A stretch of DNA of 64,000 bases, taken from NCBI GenBank assembly GCA_965224755.1, contig OZ245061.1, positions 2,108,001 through 2,172,000 of the forward strand. The letters run 5' to 3'. The notes below the pieces were generated by a model. The model was not told where the DNA came from and did no database searches. It saw only the letters and a list, made by a program, of their open reading frames with translations. Of this stretch, positions 24,932 through 34,135 are shown one piece after another. Position numbers and translations under genes: made by a program. This stretch comes from Hellea sp965224755 (GTDB taxonomy: Bacteria > Pseudomonadota > Alphaproteobacteria > Caulobacterales > Maricaulaceae). Positions within the stretch are counted from its first letter, which is position 1, and every line of letters begins with the position of its first letter.

Positions 24932-25708
24932 CTATGCCGACAGTATTTTGTCGACCCAGCTGGCCAGCAGGCCCGCGCTATCATCACTGGCAACAACATG
25001 TTCGAGCATACGGGGGGCTTTATCTTGGCCAGAAGACCCACTAGTAGGCAAGGATCCCATTTTCTTCGGGCGCGGCGGGAGATAGCGGTTAACAGGGTTT
25101 GTGCCTTGTTCCGGCATTAAAGCAAATCCGCCCCGGGCGGCTGAGAGCTTGGAGACATCGGAATTGGGGTCGTTAAGATCGCCAAAGCTGCGCGCCCCGG
25201 TCGGGCAGGTCGAGACACAGGCCGGAACGCGGCTCTCTTCAGGCAGGTTCTCATTATAGATTTTATCGACGCAAAGCGTGCATTTTTTCATCACCCCTTC
25301 GTCGCTGTCAAATTCGCGCGCGCCGTAAGGACAGGCCCATGAACATAATTTGCAGCCAATGCAAATATCCTCATTGACCAAAACAATGCCGTCTTCCTCG
25401 CGCTTATAAGACGCGCCGGTCGGGCAGACGGTGACGCAAGGCGCGTCGTCGCAATGCAGGCAGGATTTGGGGAAATGCACAGTGCGGCTGGTGCCGACAT
25501 CGTCCATAGTTTCAAAGGTATGGATACGGTTAAACCAGACGCCGTCAGGCTTATCGCCGTAAGGCATGAGGTCAGTTAGGGGCGCCATCTTGCCGCCCGT
25601 ATTCCATTCTTTGCAATTCACCGCGCAGGCATGGCAGCCGACGCAGATATCCAAATCAATGACAAGGCCGAGTTTTTTCTTGGGCGGGTGTTTAGGAAGG
25701 CAGGTCAT
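24932..25708 (-). CDS. soeB: Sulfite dehydrogenase Fe-S subunit SoeB
   Basis: A 258-residue ferredoxin-like electron-transfer subunit. Four cysteine clusters are visible: CVGCHACAVNC near residue 22, CLHCDDAPCVTVCP near 83, CIGCKLCSWACP near 115 and CTLC...CVSTCP near 142. The absence of a Tat or Sec signal fits the cytoplasmic SoeABC form. It transfers electrons from SoeA to SoeC. It is directly adjacent to the soeA stop codon. Confidence 0.88.
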   Translation of the reverse strand: MTCLPKHPPKKKLGLVIDLDICVGCHACAVNCKEWNTGGKMAPLTDLMPYGDKPDGVWFNRIHTFETMDDVGTSRTVHFPKSCLHCDDAPCVTVCPTGASYKREEDGIVLVNEDICIGCKLCSWACPYGAREFDSDEGVMKKCTLCVDKIYNENLPEESRVPACVSTCPTGARSFGDLNDPNSDVSKLSAARGGFALMPEQGTNPVNRYLPPRPKKMGSLPTSGSSGQDKAPRMLEHVVASDDSAGLLASWVDKILSA

Positions 25709-28681
25709 CTAGCTCTCCTCAACCTTATTGCCGTGGCCGTCTCTTATACCGGGAATGGCTCCTGCATTTTCGTGGCGTTGGCCGATATATTCTTTGATTG
25801 CCGCCTTGCCGCCCGTGTCTTTGCCTTTGAAATCCTTACCATAGCGCAAAACGTCCATATCGCTAACGGGGCCTTGTTTGAAGGCCTCATACATCGGCTC
25901 GGTTTCGCCGAATTCAGCCTCGGCGCATTTGGTGATTTTCACGCGCAGATCATACCAAGAGCCCTGCCCTGTCACCGGGTCGGAATTGGAATAATGTATG
26001 CCCTTATGGCCATCCGCCAAAATATCGGAAATGATGTGGTTGAGCAGGAAGCCTTTGGTAAATTCAGGGCTGTCATGTTTAAGGCCCCAAGCGCCTTTGC
26101 GTTTGCCGATGGCGTTCCATGTCCAGACCGTGTCTATATTGACGCCCGTGATCAGCTTGACCTGCCCTTTGACGCGGCCGTGGCGGCTTTCAATCCAGAC
26201 CCAATCATCATCGACTATGCCTAAGGTTTTGGCCTTATCTGTGTGGATATGCAGCTTATTGGCCGATGTAATCTGGCGCAGCCACGCATTTTGCGAGCCC
26301 CAGCTATGATACATATGCATCGGGCGCTGCGAGAGAGCGTGAAGCGGATATTCATTCGTGTCGATCTCCGTTTCCTCAAAAGGCATATACCAGATCGGCA
26401 GAGGATCGAAATAGGTCTCGACACGTTCACGGTGTTCCTCCGGTGGCTGCCGCTTGCCGTGGCCCTGCGCCGCGAGGCGGAATTTTTGCAAATCTTCATT
26501 ATAAAGCTGGAAGACAATTGGCGTGGCGTCGCCAATCCAACCCATTTTCTTGGCATAATCAAGATAGCCCTGATTGGCATGTTTGAAGAACTGATGCTCC
26601 ATCGGCATTTCTTCATTCCAGAAACAGCCATTTTCGATGTATTTCTCAAGCTGCTTCGGATTAGGCTCGCCAATGCCGGATTTCTCGCCGTTCTTGCCGC
26701 GCCAACCCGCCAGCGGCCCAACGCCCGGTTTGCGCTCATGATTGACCATATAATCAGGATAACCGCCTGGGAATTTCGCGCTGCCGTCTTTATTGACCAT
26801 GCCCGGCAATCCCAGACGCGCGCCCAGATCCAGCAGGACAGTTTGGAAGGTGCGCACATCGCGGTCGAGCTTAACCACAGGCTGGCGGATAGAATCGGCG
26901 ACGCCGTGGGCGGCGGAAATCGGGCGATCTAGGATAGAGATACAATCATAACGCTCCAGATAGGTCGTATCAGGCAAGATCAAATCGCAATAGGGAACGG
27001 TTTCGGAATAAAACGCATCCGAATAAATGATTTTCGGAATTTTGTAACTGCCATCCTCATTCTTGGCCGTGAAAAAGCCGAGAGTTTCGGGAATATTCAT
27101 CGAGGAATTCCACGCCATATTGGCCATAAACATGAACAGCACGTCAATATCATACGGGTCTTTGGTGGCGGCATTGCGCAATACCATATGCATCATCCCG
27201 TGCAGGCTGATGGGATGTTCCCAGCTAAAGGCCTTATCAATGCGCAGCGGCTGTCCGTTATCGTCGACAACAAGGTCATCGGGCGAGGTCGGGAAACCGT
27301 TGGAGCCTCCGCCAAGCGGCGTATTGGCTTTATAATGCGGCGGCGTCGGTTTTGGCGCGGGCGGAATAGGTTTGGGAAAAGGTGGTTTATAGCGCCAGCC
27401 GCCGGGCGTATCAATTGAGCCTAGCAAAGCTTGCAGCATATGAATAGCGCGGCAGGTATGAAAGCCGTTAGTATGGGCCGAAATCCCGCGCATGGCGTGA
27501 ATGGCGACAGGGCGGCCAATCATCTTGTCATGTTTGCGCCCCCAAGCATCTGTCCAAGGCTGGTCTATCACCACTTCTTCTTCAAAGGCGGCATGGGCGA
27601 GTTCAGCGGCAATACGGCGAATAGTATCCGCGTCTATACCGCAGCGCTCGGCGACAGCATCAGGGCTGTATTGCGGGTCCATATAGCGTTTTGCCAGCAG
27701 CTCGAAACTCGGCACAACGGTTTTGTCTTTGATCTTCCGCGCTCCGGCAAAAGCAGGCGTGATATTTTTAGCATAGCCGCTGACCGTCTTTTTTGTCTTG
27801 AGGTCCCAGATGAGCGGCGCGCCTTTTTTATCGCGCAAGAAAAGCCCATCATCGGCCCCGCCGGGGTTTTGAATGACCAGCCACGGCGCATTAGAATATC
27901 TCGCCAGCGAAGGAAAGTCTATTTTCTCAGCTTTGAGAAGCTCATGCATAATGGCGAAAATGAAAAGCCCGTCCGTGCCGGGGCGAATGCCAAGCCATTC
28001 ATCGGCGATGGCATTATAGCCATTGCGCGAAGGATTGACGACGAGGAATTTGCCGTCGCCGCGTGTTTTCATTTTGCCAAGGCCGATTTTAATCGGGTTG
28101 CTATCATGGTCATCGGCGACGCCGAGCATCATGAAATATTTGGTGCGGTCAAAATCTGGATCGCCAAATTCCCAAAACGCGCCGCCAATGGTATAAAGCC
28201 CGCCGGCCGCCATATTGACCGAGCAAAATCCGCCATGAGCGGCGAAATTATGGGTGCCGTAGGCGCTCGCCCACCATCCAGTCAGGCTCTGACTTTGGTC
28301 GCGGCCGGTAAAGAAGGCAAGCTTGCCGGGGTCTTTAGCGCGAGTTTCGCCGAGCCATTCGGTCGCCAAATCCATGGCCTCGTCCCATTCAATTTCCTTA
28401 AACTCGCCCGAGCCCCGCTCGCCAACGCGCAAGAGCGGTTTGGTTAGTTTGGCCGGCGCATTTTGGTGCATAATCCCGGAGGAGCCTTTGGCGCAAAGCA
28501 CGCCCTTATTGACCGGGTGATCGGGATTACCCTCAATATAGCGGATTTTATTGTCTTTAAGGTGGACTTTAATGCCGCAACGGCACGCGCACATATAGCA
28601 GGTCGAGGTCTTAACCTCATCAGCGACTACAGAGGACAGGGCCACATCTTCCTTGACTGTTTCAAATGGATTAAGTCCCAT
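25709..28681 (-). CDS. soeA: Sulfite dehydrogenase molybdopterin subunit SoeA
   Basis: A 990-residue DMSO-reductase-family enzyme. The N-terminal 4Fe-4S motif CYMCACRCG near residue 28 with a fourth cysteine in GVLCAKGSSG near residue 62 is followed by the molybdopterin-binding domains (FFTGRDQSQS, NPSRNGYNAI, SQRPMHMYHSWGSQNAWLRQI) and a C-terminal dinucleotide-binding domain. There is no Tat signal, so the active site is cytoplasmic, as in SoeABC that oxidises sulfite to sulfate. A near match to the candidate sulfur operator lies 30 bp upstream of its ATG. Confidence 0.9.
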   Translation of the reverse strand: MGLNPFETVKEDVALSSVVADEVKTSTCYMCACRCGIKVHLKDNKIRYIEGNPDHPVNKGVLCAKGSSGIMHQNAPAKLTKPLLRVGERGSGEFKEIEWDEAMDLATEWLGETRAKDPGKLAFFTGRDQSQSLTGWWASAYGTHNFAAHGGFCSVNMAAGGLYTIGGAFWEFGDPDFDRTKYFMMLGVADDHDSNPIKIGLGKMKTRGDGKFLVVNPSRNGYNAIADEWLGIRPGTDGLFIFAIMHELLKAEKIDFPSLARYSNAPWLVIQNPGGADDGLFLRDKKGAPLIWDLKTKKTVSGYAKNITPAFAGARKIKDKTVVPSFELLAKRYMDPQYSPDAVAERCGIDADTIRRIAAELAHAAFEEEVVIDQPWTDAWGRKHDKMIGRPVAIHAMRGISAHTNGFHTCRAIHMLQALLGSIDTPGGWRYKPPFPKPIPPAPKPTPPHYKANTPLGGGSNGFPTSPDDLVVDDNGQPLRIDKAFSWEHPISLHGMMHMVLRNAATKDPYDIDVLFMFMANMAWNSSMNIPETLGFFTAKNEDGSYKIPKIIYSDAFYSETVPYCDLILPDTTYLERYDCISILDRPISAAHGVADSIRQPVVKLDRDVRTFQTVLLDLGARLGLPGMVNKDGSAKFPGGYPDYMVNHERKPGVGPLAGWRGKNGEKSGIGEPNPKQLEKYIENGCFWNEEMPMEHQFFKHANQGYLDYAKKMGWIGDATPIVFQLYNEDLQKFRLAAQGHGKRQPPEEHRERVETYFDPLPIWYMPFEETEIDTNEYPLHALSQRPMHMYHSWGSQNAWLRQITSANKLHIHTDKAKTLGIVDDDWVWIESRHGRVKGQVKLITGVNIDTVWTWNAIGKRKGAWGLKHDSPEFTKGFLLNHIISDILADGHKGIHYSNSDPVTGQGSWYDLRVKITKCAEAEFGETEPMYEAFKQGPVSDMDVLRYGKDFKGKDTGGKAAIKEYIGQRHENAGAIPGIRDGHGNKVEES

Positions 28682-28710
28682 GATCCCCGTTTCTCACCGT
28701 GTTTTGTTAT

Positions 28711-28726
28711 ATCAGAATTGTCTAAT
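28711..28726. promoter_or_regulatory. Candidate sulfur-regulon operator upstream of soeA
   Basis: ATCAG-AATTGT-CTAAT matches ATTAG-N6-CTAAT, the palindrome found exactly before lipS1 and dsrE3C, with one mismatch. It lies 30 bp before the soeA ATG, where an ArsR-type repressor would block transcription. The assignment to the ArsR protein at 50762 is inference. Confidence 0.5.
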
Positions 28727-28983
28727 ATGACTGTGCCAAGAAATGAAGGACAGTGCAAATGGTATTCGGGGGTAGGGGGTAGAAATTTATAGCCGCAAGG
28801 TTAGGCTGGGTTATCCTGCGGGTTCAAAAGCAAACAAAAGACTCGGGCCAAGATGGGCGAGAACATGACGCTGATGTTTAATCAGGCTGAAGTAGAGTGG
28901 ACACCGAAATGCTCATTATCGCCGTCTTAGTTAAGAAACGATAAGCAACACTGCGGTAACAGCTTGCTTGTGTCGCGCCGCTA
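28727..28983. other. Intergenic stretch between soeA and the ArsR gene
   Basis: This completes a 302-bp gap with no credible ORF. It contains a G-rich run near 28768 and a short GTAGAGTGGACACC near 28892 that recalls insertion-sequence ends, but no partner end or transposase fragment can be seen. I find no convincing terminator. Confidence 0.4.
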
Positions 28984-29304
28984 TTAAGGCTTTTCCCTCT
29001 CAACGAGAATCTTCAGTCGCCCAAGAGTTCCGTCCCATTGCCGGGCCACATCGTCTAGCCAACTTTTTGCTTCGATCAAACGGCCGGGGCGGGCAACAAA
29101 CCGCATCTCGCGCCCGCTCTGCCGTGCTTCAATTAGCTCAGCTCGTTCAAGTACACGCAGATGACGCGTTACCGCCTGCCGAGTGATTGGCAGGTTGGCT
29201 GCCAACTTGGTGATTGAGCTGCCATCACCTATTCTGACCAGCAACTCCAACCTCACAGGGTCACCCAAAGCCGCAAACACAGACGCACGATCAACCTTCG
29301 ACAT
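28984..29304 (-). CDS. ArsR/SmtB-family regulator paired with an SRPBCC protein
   Basis: A 106-residue winged-helix protein. FAALGDPVRLELLVRIGDGSSITKLAANLPITRQAVTRHLRVLERAELI is a full ArsR HTH with no metal-binding ELCVCDL motif. This non-metal subgroup is typically encoded with an AHSA1-type SRPBCC protein, as here, where the two frames overlap by 14 bp. It probably represses its own operon through the palindrome at 29753. It appears unrelated to sulfur control. Confidence 0.85.
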   Translation of the reverse strand: MSKVDRASVFAALGDPVRLELLVRIGDGSSITKLAANLPITRQAVTRHLRVLERAELIEARQSGREMRFVARPGRLIEAKSWLDDVARQWDGTLGRLKILVEREKP

Positions 29305-29737
29305 GACGCTTCAAATTGGTGGTTTGGATTTCCCAGCCTTCAGTATTATCGCGCAACAGTGAAGCCCCTTGTTCTTTGGGGAGGGCGTCAAAGCCTGTCT
29401 CCGAGACAGTGACCAATGTGCCGTCATCTTGCGGCTGTAGTCTAAAGTCGACAGTCATCCAAACTGTGTCGGGGCCGACGTCCTCGCCCTGCTTGATGTC
29501 CGGCCAGCGAAAGGTAAGCCGCTTGGGCGGCTCCATCACGTCTGTGATTGATGTCCAAGGTACGCCTTCATGTCCGGGATAAGTCATTTTGCCGGTGGTT
29601 GTCTCTCCTATGACGAAAGGTCCATCCAACTTCACTCGAAACCATGCCCCGAACTCCGTCGGGTCCGATAGCGCATCCCAGACGCGCTGCGGGTCAGCAT
29701 TGATCTGGATCTGACGCGTAATGTGGCCGTTTCCCAT
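29291..29737 (-). CDS. SRPBCC (AHSA1-like) domain protein
   Basis: A 148-residue protein. ITRQIQINADPQRVWDALSDPTEFGAWF is the classic start of the AHSA1/START-like fold, and LTFRWPDIKQGEDVGPDTVWMTVDFRLQPQDDGTLVTVSETGFDALP continues it. These proteins bind hydrophobic ligands; the ligand is unknown. First gene of a two-gene operon with the ArsR regulator. Confidence 0.85.
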   Translation of the reverse strand: MGNGHITRQIQINADPQRVWDALSDPTEFGAWFRVKLDGPFVIGETTTGKMTYPGHEGVPWTSITDVMEPPKRLTFRWPDIKQGEDVGPDTVWMTVDFRLQPQDDGTLVTVSETGFDALPKEQGASLLRDNTEGWEIQTTNLKRHVEG

Positions 29738-29752
29738 ATTGTCTCCTTAATC

Positions 29753-29770
29753 TGCAATAAAATTATTGCA
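29753..29770. promoter_or_regulatory. Palindromic operator before the SRPBCC-ArsR operon
   Basis: TGCAATAA-AA-TTATTGCA is a perfect inverted repeat 15 bp upstream of the SRPBCC ATG. A related half-site with TGTTGCA follows near 29797. Such sites are usual for autoregulating ArsR proteins. Confidence 0.6.
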
Positions 29771-29948
29771 CATCAGTCTGATAAAGCGCAATACAAATGT
29801 TGCATATTGATCAGCCTGCAAATTAATTGAGAGTCCGCATCAGGTTTTTGGCCGTCCGGGCGCCAAGCCGCTACGTCACAATTACAAGCGGGTGTTTCAG
29901 GCTAGGCGAGAGACGAGGAGCGTCTTGGGCAGCATGATCTGAGCCATT

Positions 29949-30905
29949 CTACCGTATAATCATCACGGAGTTTTGGGCGTGTTGCAGGACGTCATAGGCG
30001 ATGCTGGTTTGGAAAAATCGGCGGAAGCCTTTGACCGATGTATCGGCCATAACGATGACGGAAAAATCTTTGCCTTTTTTGATAATTTCAGAGGTAGGGT
30101 TTCCGATAACGGTTTCGGCGCTGACAACCGTAACGTCTTCCGCTTCGATAGCCGATTTTGCTTTTGTGACCGCAGCTTTTGCCTCTGCCAAATCTGCCTT
30201 GGTTCTTGCGACAGAAAACAGATGCACCGGGCAATTACAGCGGCTGGCGAGAATGGCGTCTTTTCGCGCCGCTTCAATGGATTTTTCGTCGCTGACGCAG
30301 ATCAGGTGCCCATGATTTTCCTGAATATCTCTGGCTAATAAGACCGTGCCGCGATGTTCCGTCACGACAGACTTAGTCACGCCCCAATTGATTTTCCCGG
30401 CAACGTTTTTCGCGCCTCGCCCGGCCATGGCAATGATCACCAAATCATAGGTATTAAGATCGCATTCATCCAAAATGCCGGACGCAACATTGGGCGCAAT
30501 CATTTGCTTAATGGCAATATGGGAACCTTTTTTATTGGTATAGATTTTCATCGTATCGCCTGCGGGATTGCCGTAGACACGCTTGCGGGTTGTCTCCTCA
30601 GACCAGTCTTCGCCTAAGAACCCAAGATCTATAAGCTGGTCGCGCGCATCTTTTAAGGCCTTCATACCCGGCAGTTCAACGCCCCAATCGAGCATGTTTT
30701 GGCGCGCCATCTGAATACCGGACGTCAGGCCCTTATCAACAGGGCGAACATATAAAACCGTAATATCGGCATCGTTACCGGAGCCGATTTTAATCGCATA
30801 TTTCAGGCCGCGCTTGGATTCTTCAGAGCCGTCAATACTAAGAAGAATGTTAAATCTGGAGCTCGGTTCAGCTTCAGAATGAAAATGTAAATCAGTTTTA
30901 TCCAT
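29949..30905 (-). CDS. Tandem universal stress protein (UspA family)
   Basis: A 318-residue cytoplasmic protein with two Usp units. The first begins NILLSIDGSEESKRGLKYAIKIG and ends around LVIIAMAGRGAKN...GTVLLARD. The second begins near residue 198 (HLICVSDEKSIEAARKDAI) and ends VIVMADTSVKGFRRFFQTSIAYDVLQHAQNSVMIIR. The usual ATP-binding G-2x-G-9x-GS/T pattern is weak. It follows the DASS permease gene by 12 bp, so both are one operon; Usp proteins are often paired with anion permeases. Confidence 0.85.
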   Translation of the reverse strand: MDKTDLHFHSEAEPSSRFNILLSIDGSEESKRGLKYAIKIGSGNDADITVLYVRPVDKGLTSGIQMARQNMLDWGVELPGMKALKDARDQLIDLGFLGEDWSEETTRKRVYGNPAGDTMKIYTNKKGSHIAIKQMIAPNVASGILDECDLNTYDLVIIAMAGRGAKNVAGKINWGVTKSVVTEHRGTVLLARDIQENHGHLICVSDEKSIEAARKDAILASRCNCPVHLFSVARTKADLAEAKAAVTKAKSAIEAEDVTVVSAETVIGNPTSEIIKKGKDFSVIVMADTSVKGFRRFFQTSIAYDVLQHAQNSVMIIR

Positions 30906-30917
30906 CAGGCCCTCCCT

Positions 30918-32405
30918 CTAAAGTCCCAGCAATGGCCAGTAAAAGGCCGCGAAAATTAGCATGATTATGGTCGACATAATCACCATTTTATAGCCCACAC
31001 GCAAGAAGTCTGTGGTTTTTAGATATCCCGAGGCATAAACAATGGTGCAGGCGGGCGTTCCGATAACGGTGAGATAGGCAAAGGCGGAGGAAATGGCGGT
31101 GACAAAACCCAGCGCCAGAGGGCTTTCCCCGGCAGCGCTGGCCATATTAAGCGAGATAGGCCCCAAGACGGCGACGGCGGCGCCGTTTGACATTGTATTG
31201 GTCACAAATGTGGTCAGGAGCGATACCGAAGCATAAAGTCCCAGTCCGGAATCCATGCCGCCCGGCAAGACATCGAGGAATGAATTGGCCACCCAAAGCG
31301 CCGCGCCGGTGTCTTTCATTTGCACGCCGAGCGAAATCGCAGCGGCATAGAGCAATACCACGCCCCAATTAACGCCGGAGTTCAAATCTTCCCAGCGCAC
31401 GAGCCCTAAAACCATGAAGGCGATAGCCCCCAATAAAGCAATCGTGCCCAGCCCTACCTCGCTTGAGAAAAATATCCATCCTAATAATGTCGCGAAGAAT
31501 ATACCGATTGTAATCCAGTCGCTGGATTTCATCCGGCCTTCTTTTTCAATTTGGTCACGTAATTTCACAACCGCGCGGGTCAGAGATTTATATTCGGGTT
31601 TGAATGTCATGAATAAGATGATGATGACAAAGGGCAATTGCGCCAAGAATATAGGATAGCAAACGATAATCCATTTCACATAATCGACGAGATATTTATA
31701 GGTCGCCGGGTCGGTCGGGTTATAGAAAAATTCCTGCCAATAGCCGATCATAATCGCGTTTCTGGCCCCGCCGGAGGGCGTGCCAATCCCGGCGATAGAA
31801 CAGCCGTAAGCAATCGAAAAGAGGAGCACAGCGGCAAGCCCTTTGACATCTTTGGGGTCCTCCGACGTCAGCGTAATTAGGATAACGGCTACAGGCAGCA
31901 TCATGGCGGCAACAGTATGTTCGCCGATGACAGAGGCCATAAGGCCGGAGACCATGGCAATACCGATGGCGACATTGCGCGTCTTGGTGCCCGTCATGCG
32001 CACAATTAAATAGGCCAGTCTTTTATCAAGCTTTTGCTTGACGATGGCCACGGCAAGCATGAGCGAGCCCATGATAAACAAGACGGAATCGTTCATAAGA
32101 GAGCGGGCAACATCGGTCGAATTGACGTCTTTTAACAACAGCACTTGCCCGACAACAATCATTAAGGCCACCGAGGGCAGCGGCACAGGCTCGGTAACAA
32201 ATAAAATGACCGACACGGCTGACATAACGAGAACAATTTGCCCCTCGCGCGTGAGCCCTTCAGGTGTGGGGGCGAAATAGAGTAATATTCCGACGATTAA
32301 AGCGGCCAGAAGCCAGCGCTTTTCATGCAGATAAAATGTCAGGCCGCGGAGATTGCGGGAGCCTGACAGCCGGAGACGTGGACGCCTGAGATTGAAAAGT
32401 GCCAT
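30918..32405 (-). CDS. DASS/SLC13-family anion permease
   Basis: A 495-residue membrane protein with about 12 helices. SVALMIVVGQVLLLKDVNSTDVARSLMNDSVLFIMGSLMLAVAI and GIGTPSGGARNAIMIGYW resemble the SLC13 SNT-type signature regions, and TTFVTNTMSNGAAVAVLGPI near residue 410 is the second hairpin motif. Transported substrates in the family are dicarboxylates, sulfate or thiosulfate. Its location between soe and tusA/dsrE2 genes makes sulfate export or sulfur-anion transport an attractive inference. Confidence 0.8.
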   Translation of the reverse strand: MALFNLRRPRLRLSGSRNLRGLTFYLHEKRWLLAALIVGILLYFAPTPEGLTREGQIVLVMSAVSVILFVTEPVPLPSVALMIVVGQVLLLKDVNSTDVARSLMNDSVLFIMGSLMLAVAIVKQKLDKRLAYLIVRMTGTKTRNVAIGIAMVSGLMASVIGEHTVAAMMLPVAVILITLTSEDPKDVKGLAAVLLFSIAYGCSIAGIGTPSGGARNAIMIGYWQEFFYNPTDPATYKYLVDYVKWIIVCYPIFLAQLPFVIIILFMTFKPEYKSLTRAVVKLRDQIEKEGRMKSSDWITIGIFFATLLGWIFFSSEVGLGTIALLGAIAFMVLGLVRWEDLNSGVNWGVVLLYAAAISLGVQMKDTGAALWVANSFLDVLPGGMDSGLGLYASVSLLTTFVTNTMSNGAAVAVLGPISLNMASAAGESPLALGFVTAISSAFAYLTVIGTPACTIVYASGYLKTTDFLRVGYKMVIMSTIIMLIFAAFYWPLLGL

Positions 32406-32446
32406 CTTTAACTCTTAAGGATTGTCGCCCTTATACGGTAAAAATA

Positions 32447-32479
32447 AAAAAAAGAACCCGCCAATTATTTGGCGGGTTC
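32447..32479 (-). terminator. Rho-independent terminator of the FadL-type gene
   Basis: GAACCCGCCA and TGGCGGGTTC (10-bp stem, 6-base loop, 32454-32479) are followed on the minus strand by a run of T. It ends the transcript of the outer-membrane protein gene at 32502. Confidence 0.9.
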
Positions 32480-32501
32480 GAGTCTGGAAGGTGTCTATAA
32501 A

Positions 32502-33797
32502 TTAACCGCCGAATTTCATTTTCCAGCCAATTGTAGCTTCAAATTGCTTCATTTCAATTTTGATGAGATGACCGGGATTAAGGCCGCCTGGCGTGACTTC
32601 AATTCCCGAGACAAAGTCAGTCGGGGCATGCATGACGCCAAACTCAATCGTGTTACGATCATTAACTTTAACACTACCGCCGCCTGTAAAGTGGTTTTGA
32701 ACAACGCCCGGCGCTAAAAGATTAAGCGTTACATCATCGGGAGAAATGGGTTGGGTATTATGGGAAAAGCCCGCACGTAATTTCCATGCATCATTAGCCT
32801 GCCATTCTGCGCCGATTTTATAAACATCCATATTATCCCAGCCAAATCCGGGCCCACCAGGGGATCCAAAAGGCAAGGGAATGCGCGAGGAATTACTCAC
32901 AGAAGGCGCATCAGAATATTTTATGTGGCGATAATCCAACATGACCGTTAGGTTTTCCATGACTGAAGCCGCAATGCCAACCTGAAAATTTGACGGAATA
33001 TCAAAATCACCGCCATCAGCAAACAAGCCAGCATAGCCGTCAAATTCGCTCATATTGATTTTTGTTTGATATGTAGCCCCCAACTTTAGGCCATCCGAAA
33101 TAGCATATTCAAGACCAATGCGTCCGCCAACACCTGACGACGACGAAGCCCCATTATTGGACAAAGCCCCTGGATTTACTGTCGCGCCGCCAAAGGCGAA
33201 TAATCCCGTGGCTTCAAACAGCTGAATGGCAACAATTGGGGCGATGCCAATTTTTAGCTTATCGAACTGTTTGGCATAGCCAATGGATATAAATAGTTGG
33301 TTTAAGTTGACGCCCGCTGTGCCGCCACAAAAGACACCATTATTTGCAGGAAGTGGCGGGGAAACACAGGCCGGATTGGTAACATTGCGGTAATTAGAAT
33401 TCATACCGCCATTGCCGGATACGGAAAATCCTATGGCCGATGTATCGCTGAGCGGGCGACTATAAGCAATATTTGGAATAGCAAATAATTCTTCGCTACT
33501 TATCACTTCGCCATTTGTTGTAAAACCGGGGCCACCAATGCCTGTAAATCGGCGAACTGGCGCAAAAAGTGACACGGCAACATCTAACTCATGACCAGCT
33601 CCAACAATCCCTGCCGGGTTTAGCGAAATCGCTGTTGCATCATCTGTATTGGCAACGCCAGCGCCGGCCATAGCTTTATGACGGGCCCCAATACCGTTCT
33701 GAAAATAGCCTTCTGTGGCGAAAGCATCCGCCGTGATGAATGTTGCTGTGCTGGCAAGTGCCAGTCCGAGAACGAGTTTGTGTTTGAATGTAGTCAT
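32502..33797 (-). CDS. FadL/OmpP1/TodX-type outer-membrane channel
   Basis: From ATG 33797, preceded by AAGGGGAAAT, the protein has 431 residues with a signal peptide ending ADAFA. The mature N-terminus EGYFQNGIGARHKAMAGAGVAN followed by ATAISLNPAGI is the FadL hatch signature, and the rest is alternating beta-barrel sequence ending in an aromatic-poor strand. FadL proteins pass hydrophobic molecules across the outer membrane. Two strong terminators isolate it from both neighbours, so it is monocistronic. Import of a hydrophobic sulfur compound is conceivable but unproven. Confidence 0.85.
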   Translation of the reverse strand: MTTFKHKLVLGLALASTATFITADAFATEGYFQNGIGARHKAMAGAGVANTDDATAISLNPAGIVGAGHELDVAVSLFAPVRRFTGIGGPGFTTNGEVISSEELFAIPNIAYSRPLSDTSAIGFSVSGNGGMNSNYRNVTNPACVSPPLPANNGVFCGGTAGVNLNQLFISIGYAKQFDKLKIGIAPIVAIQLFEATGLFAFGGATVNPGALSNNGASSSSGVGGRIGLEYAISDGLKLGATYQTKINMSEFDGYAGLFADGGDFDIPSNFQVGIAASVMENLTVMLDYRHIKYSDAPSVSNSSRIPLPFGSPGGPGFGWDNMDVYKIGAEWQANDAWKLRAGFSHNTQPISPDDVTLNLLAPGVVQNHFTGGGSVKVNDRNTIEFGVMHAPTDFVSGIEVTPGGLNPGHLIKIEMKQFEATIGWKMKFGG

Positions 33798-33817
33798 GGA
33801 TATTTCCCCTTGGTTTT

Positions 33818-33833
33818 TTGGCATTTTTGCCAA
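33818..33833. promoter_or_regulatory. Short palindrome in the FadL-gene leader
   Basis: TTGGCA-TTTT-TGCCAA lies about 20 bp upstream of the start codon. It could be an operator or a leader hairpin; only the symmetry supports it. Confidence 0.3.
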
Positions 33834-33847
33834 TTGTGTTATTTAAT

Positions 33848-33881
33848 AATAAAGAAGGCCTCAATTGAGGCCTTCTTTATT
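33848..33881. terminator. Perfect 34-base palindromic terminator after tusA
   Basis: AATAAAGAAGGCCTCAA and its exact complement form a perfect 17-bp palindrome with A/T-rich ends on both strands. It can end the dsrE2-tusA transcript before the FadL gene. Confidence 0.85.
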
Positions 33882-33884
33882 CGA

Positions 33885-34112
33885 TTATACGACTCTTTCA
33901 ATCAGGAACTTATAGATAGTCCCGTCTTGCTCAGAGCTTAGAAGTTTATTCCCGGTCGCCCGGCAAAAAGCTTCAAAGTCATTAATAGCGCCCGGATCTG
34001 TTGCCAAAATTTCGAGGACCTGCCCGTTGGAGAGGGCGTTGAGTGCTTTTTTCGCTTTCAAAATCGGGAGCGGGCAGTTCAGTCCCTTGGCGTCTAATAC
34101 ATCGTCAGCCAT
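33885..34112 (-). CDS. tusA: Sulfur carrier protein TusA
   Basis: A 75-residue protein with the complete SirA/TusA signature LDAKGLNCPLPILKAKKAL; Cys13 in CPLP carries the persulfide. TusA hands sulfane sulfur between rhodaneses, DsrE-type proteins and, in sHdr organisms, the sHdr system. It lies 23 bp downstream of dsrE2 on the same strand and is followed by a strong terminator. Confidence 0.95.
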   Translation of the reverse strand: MADDVLDAKGLNCPLPILKAKKALNALSNGQVLEILATDPGAINDFEAFCRATGNKLLSSEQDGTIYKFLIERVV

Positions 34113-34135
34113 AAATATTCGTCCTTTTTTCTGGG

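Noticed and set aside
27431..28447. Plus-strand open frame of 338 codons opposite soeA
   Set aside because: It lies entirely antisense to a clearly conserved molybdoenzyme; the arginine-, histidine- and proline-rich composition is that of a shadow frame.
28880..28910. GTAGAGTGGACACC as an IS3-type end relic
   Set aside because: No second end, target duplication or transposase remnant could be found.
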